DNA from: Ulota crispa
Lineage: Eukaryota; Streptophyta; Bryopsida; Orthotrichales; Orthotrichaceae
Direction of reading: 5' to 3'
Assembly (NCBI GenBank): GCA_963920765.1
Contig: OY987243.1
Location: forward strand, 1,178,001-1,242,000
DNA: 64,000 nt
The position numbers and the translations under genes are program-made. Of the stretch, positions 60,838 to 64,000 are shown piece by piece (the stretch's first letter is position 1; the number at the start of each line of letters is the position of its first letter). The notes beneath the pieces are model-generated. The model was given only the letters and a program-made list of their open reading frames with translations, did no database searches and was not told where the DNA came from.

Positions 60838-62415
60838 TTAAGATAAAAAATGTGTCTTTTTGGGTGAGTGAAATAAGGTACCTTTATGTGCATGCATTTT
60901 TCTTTAAGAGGATGAGATGTACCTTATTCACAACTTTTAATTTTGTGTTTTGCACAAACTCATTTGATGAACAACACAAATGCTTGTTTGACCTAAAAAT
61001 TATAAGGGTCGCTTTGCACATGACTAGTCAAGTCATGAGGTCAAGGAATGGAATGGTCAAGTTATGTTGAGAGGCCAACGAAATGGGCTGAAAATATGCA
61101 ATAATATATTGTTTTTGAAACCTTTGGTTGACCTTAACATGAAGTATCCAAAAGCCAAACAAATTATTTATTAAATTGGGAAAAAGGGCTTTCCCTAAAT
61201 ATATTATGGATATATCAAATTTTGCGTTTGTGAGAATATTTGATGATTTGAAGTGAGTTTTTTTTAAAATTCTTGTAAGGTATTTCATCATTAATGTAAG
61301 GTCTTGAAGAAATCATCATAATACTCACTCTAAATCACCAAAAAATTCTTTGAAATGAAAAATTCAAAAGTCCCAATATTTAAGCTTTTTCCCAATTTAA
61401 TGAATAATGCATTCCAAGTCCAAAGTTCAAACTCTTGGTAATGGACTTCCAAAGCCTCTCAACTTGAATGACCATAGTATGAAGCTTCTAGATACCAAGC
61501 CCGAAGTCAAAACCCATAATATTTGTTCAAACTTCCAATCTAACAAACAAGACCTTGTCACTTTATGATCATTTTATGAAAAGAAATTGACAACCTCTTG
61601 ATCATAGTTTGGGTGTCCATTTTCGCTCAACCCAAAGTTTTTTTTGAAGCACTATTGCTTTGGATGAAAAAGTGATGCCATGTAGGCATTTTGGAGGGTG
61701 ACAAACTTTGGACTTTGACCTCTAGCGTGAAAGGTCAAGAGGTCAAATTCTTGGTTTCTTACAACTCGATTGGTGGAAATCGATTGCCCATAGTGTGAAG
61801 TGGCCCTAAGAACTAATTATGTTAAATTACGTTCACAACAAAAACTATAATAAATAGCAACAATTTCTAGCAACATATGGTGCAATAGAAATAAAGTAAA
61901 AGTCAACTCTTGAAAAGGTAGAGATCAAGGAAAATGTATAATAACCTTCACAGAGCATCTAATCTACACCAGAATCCTCAATTTGCTCAACATACTAGAG
62001 ATTACTTAGAATGGTAACATACTTGACCTTTTCAAAATATGCTATACCTTAAAGGAGTTTGACCCTTTTGTAACATGGGTAAGTGCATGTCTTGCTAAAA
62101 TTACATGAGTAAACCATTTATGACATAGATATAATGAGAATTTAAGTTTTCAGACAGCAATAGAGAACACAACTTCAAAGTACCTTAGAATTCAACCTCC
62201 TGCAAAGTAGCATGATGAGTCTCAAATTTTTTATTTCAATCTTCACCGGTAATAATACCAAGGTTGAGTATTAGGCTTGTATGGGGCCGGGGGGAAGACT
62301 GATCAAAGAATATGCCACCATGATCCGCACATCTTCTGAGTTAAGTAACCGCAGTTGCTGACTTGGTGACTTTGGAGGATCCATCAAAGTCCCTTGAGTC
62401 TTGTAGAAACTGAGT
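60838..62415. other. Intergenic; distal part may be 3' UTR of the PYRR relic
   Basis: No gene recognised. Past the TGA at 62416-62418 the frame continues with TQFLQDSRDFDGS before later stops, so the ancestral coding end may lie slightly further left. Confidence 0.4.
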
Positions 62416-64000
62416 TCACAGCTGCATGAGGAGTAGACCCAGCTTGTTTTTGCCATTCTCACCTCGCCTTGCTCCCCAAGACATGTCGTTTTGAGAAGCT
62501 TCCACAAGCACAGTACCAACAGTGGAGAGGAGTAGATCTTGAAGTGCAAGGTACGTTGAATACTTGGCCTGCAAGGCCGTCTCCATTGCACGTATCCTTG
62601 CCCCTGTTCAATCGTCTTGCACCTGCATCAACAACATTACTCATTGCTCTGCTTTGCCAGAGATTTTCATGGACTGAGCTTGATGATGATTATTACAAAG
62701 CCATCCCTTGCAAATCAAAATAGACCTTCTGACAAGTTCTTACCAGATCAGGACGCGTCCAAGCAAGAGTTCTTCCAATTTGAGCTGCTTCTTTAGGACT
62801 CTCGGCCCTTCAAATACTGCAAACACATTCTAGAGCTACTTCATCTTCAACACCTGCAAACTTCTATGCCTACCAACACCACCACAAAGACCACAAGGAC
62901 CAACTAAGAACCTAGGAAAATGAAATTCAAGTGAGCTCAATTGCATCAAGTGCAGAAGGTGTAATTCACTTAATGAGTTTATTTTCCAAGTATATCCATG
63001 TGCAGGCTGATTTTGAGAAATTAAACGACGGTTTGTAACTCAGTAGCCAGCAAATTGACTCAAGGACGTAATATGCAGGTGATACGTATCAACATCAAAA
63101 GCGGTAATTACTTGATAATAATGCTCAACATAGTTCCATAATACAACAGCTCCGCTCTCATTGGGAAGGGAGATGGGGTGCAGGGAGAAGTTCGATAGTG
63201 CGCCATAAGGGTCCCAAAGCTTGTAGAAATAGATAACTTGAGGCCTTTGCGATGATGAAGGCATGCATGCATCCATCGTTGCTGCAGCTACTCCTGTTGG
63301 AGCTGGGATTTCAAGTTGACAGCTTGGAATTGGTTGTAGGAACCCTGTCATGAGCATGTCTGGTCCTATTTGGAAAAATAGAATCAACCACAACAAGAAG
63401 AACAGTTATATAAAGTCAAGTTTCAGCAGCTACACCATAGAAACTCACAATAGACACATTGATTTCCGTTCACTTGATCACATATCTTTTCAAATGTTAG
63501 TGATCAATTCACTTGCACATCACAGTATAATATGACCTTGGTAAGTAAGCTAGGTACTACATACCAAACCCAAACATGAATTACCCAATATACAATACAA
63601 TGTGACTTATCAAATAGCATTGATTTCATCACTGTATTGGCCAATGGCTTTGGCATGCTAAAAAGCGAAGCGTGAAACACATATTAAACAGAAAATTATA
63701 ATAGCCCCAAGAATGACCATGCTTCTTGCAAAACGAACCACATTGTATGCTTTTCTTATTGTACAAATAAAATAGTAACATTATATGACACTTCCTTGTC
63801 AGACCAAAGATCTCTACATATACTTAAAAAGGAAAGGGCCAAACATACTTGCTCAAATGACACATTTGACAACGGAAGAGCTTGTGTCATCTCCACCATT
63901 CCCAAATCTCCAACTGGTGTAGGTGCTATGGTGCCTCCAATAATCTTAGGAGATATGAATGCCATCACCTGGAGCTCATTCAACACTTTGTTAATCAGGG
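62416..64000 (-). pseudogene. PYRR: PYRR-like riboflavin pathway reductase with C-terminal NADAR domain; disrupted, 5' part beyond window
   Basis: Exonic blocks: 63849-64000 (continues right), 63112-63369, 62744-62869, 62416-62622. The first gives the end of the RibD-type reductase domain (FISPKIIGGTIAPTPVGDLG, MVEMTQALPLSNVSFEQ). The second gives IGPDMLMTGFLQPIP and the NADAR start YFYKLWDPYGALSNFS and VEHYYQ. The third gives KFAGVEDEVALECVCSI and RAESPKEAAQIGRTLAWTRP. The fourth gives METALQAKYSTYLALQDLLL, STVGTVLVEASQNDMSWGA and LGLLLMQL. In plants PYRR is the plastid pyrimidine reductase; its COG3236/NADAR domain hydrolyses reactive riboflavin intermediates. Lesions: the acceptor before 63369 reads AA instead of AG; in-frame TAG at 62864-62866; TGA at 62811-62813; TGA at 62608-62610 where the family has Trp; TGA at 62416-62418 just before the usual end. 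Donors and other acceptors are normal. An unrecognised splice pattern is the only way it could still be functional. Confidence 0.85.

Noticed and set aside
62416-62869. Stops in PYRR repaired by RNA editing
   Set aside because: U-to-C editing that removes stops is known from plant organelles, not nuclear mRNAs. The TGA at a Trp position would need a different change, and the splice acceptor lesion cannot be edited away.
1-64000. tRNA, rRNA or organelle-derived genes
   Set aside because: None recognised by eye on either strand; a dedicated tRNA and rRNA scan would be needed to exclude them fully.

Overview
This is a window of nuclear DNA from a land plant. The evidence is intron-dense genes with GT-AG borders, four recognisable plant protein families, and plant-type transposons (Helitrons, CACTA, Mutator-like and Harbinger-like miniature elements, one Ty3/gypsy relic). 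Exons are GC-balanced while the rest is strongly AT-rich. The abundance of small inverted-repeat elements and the sequence style of the gypsy relic fit a seed-free plant such as a bryophyte or lycophyte, but I cannot name the species and hold that loosely.

Layout. 0.3-0.9 kb: a frameshifted relic of a nepenthesin-type aspartic protease. 2.0-8.6 kb, minus strand: an intact 17-exon gene for a peroxisomal phosphotransferase/acyl-CoA dehydrogenase fusion of the IBR3/ACAD10-11 type (830 aa, C-terminal SRL). 9.3-28.9 kb: a repeat territory with no intact gene. It holds two large foldbacks, a CACTAATA-ended element containing a G-poor minisatellite, hairpin MITEs, a Helitron, a TTAA-flanked element, and a second Helitron split by a 6.1 kb LTR retrotransposon. 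It ends with a 640-bp foldback carrying a nested CACTA MITE. 29.7-33.3 kb, plus strand: an intact 11-exon S-adenosylmethionine carrier (312 aa). 34.7-41.9 kb, minus strand: an intact 8-exon long coiled-coil protein of the WEB/PMI chloroplast-movement family (1222 aa), tail to tail with the carrier. 44.4-45.4 kb: a GC-rich, possibly transcribed leader region on the minus strand. 46-62 kb: a second repeat territory. 62.4-64 kb, minus strand: the 3' half of a PYRR (plant riboflavin pathway reductase with C-terminal NADAR/COG3236 domain) gene that continues past the window and appears inactivated.

The three intact genes act in separate processes (peroxisomal beta-oxidation of auxin precursors, organelle SAM import, light-driven chloroplast positioning). 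Nothing suggests a cluster or shared pathway. The main interest lies in the transposon archaeology: nested insertions whose empty sites survive in the opposite arm of the same foldback, an LTR element seated about 9 bp inside a Helitron terminus, a family of TTAA-flanked elements, and a PYRR copy whose lesions can nearly all be explained by C-to-T (or G-to-A) changes.

All exon borders were derived by hand from reading-frame continuity, splice dinucleotides and family conservation. No database search or transcript was available.
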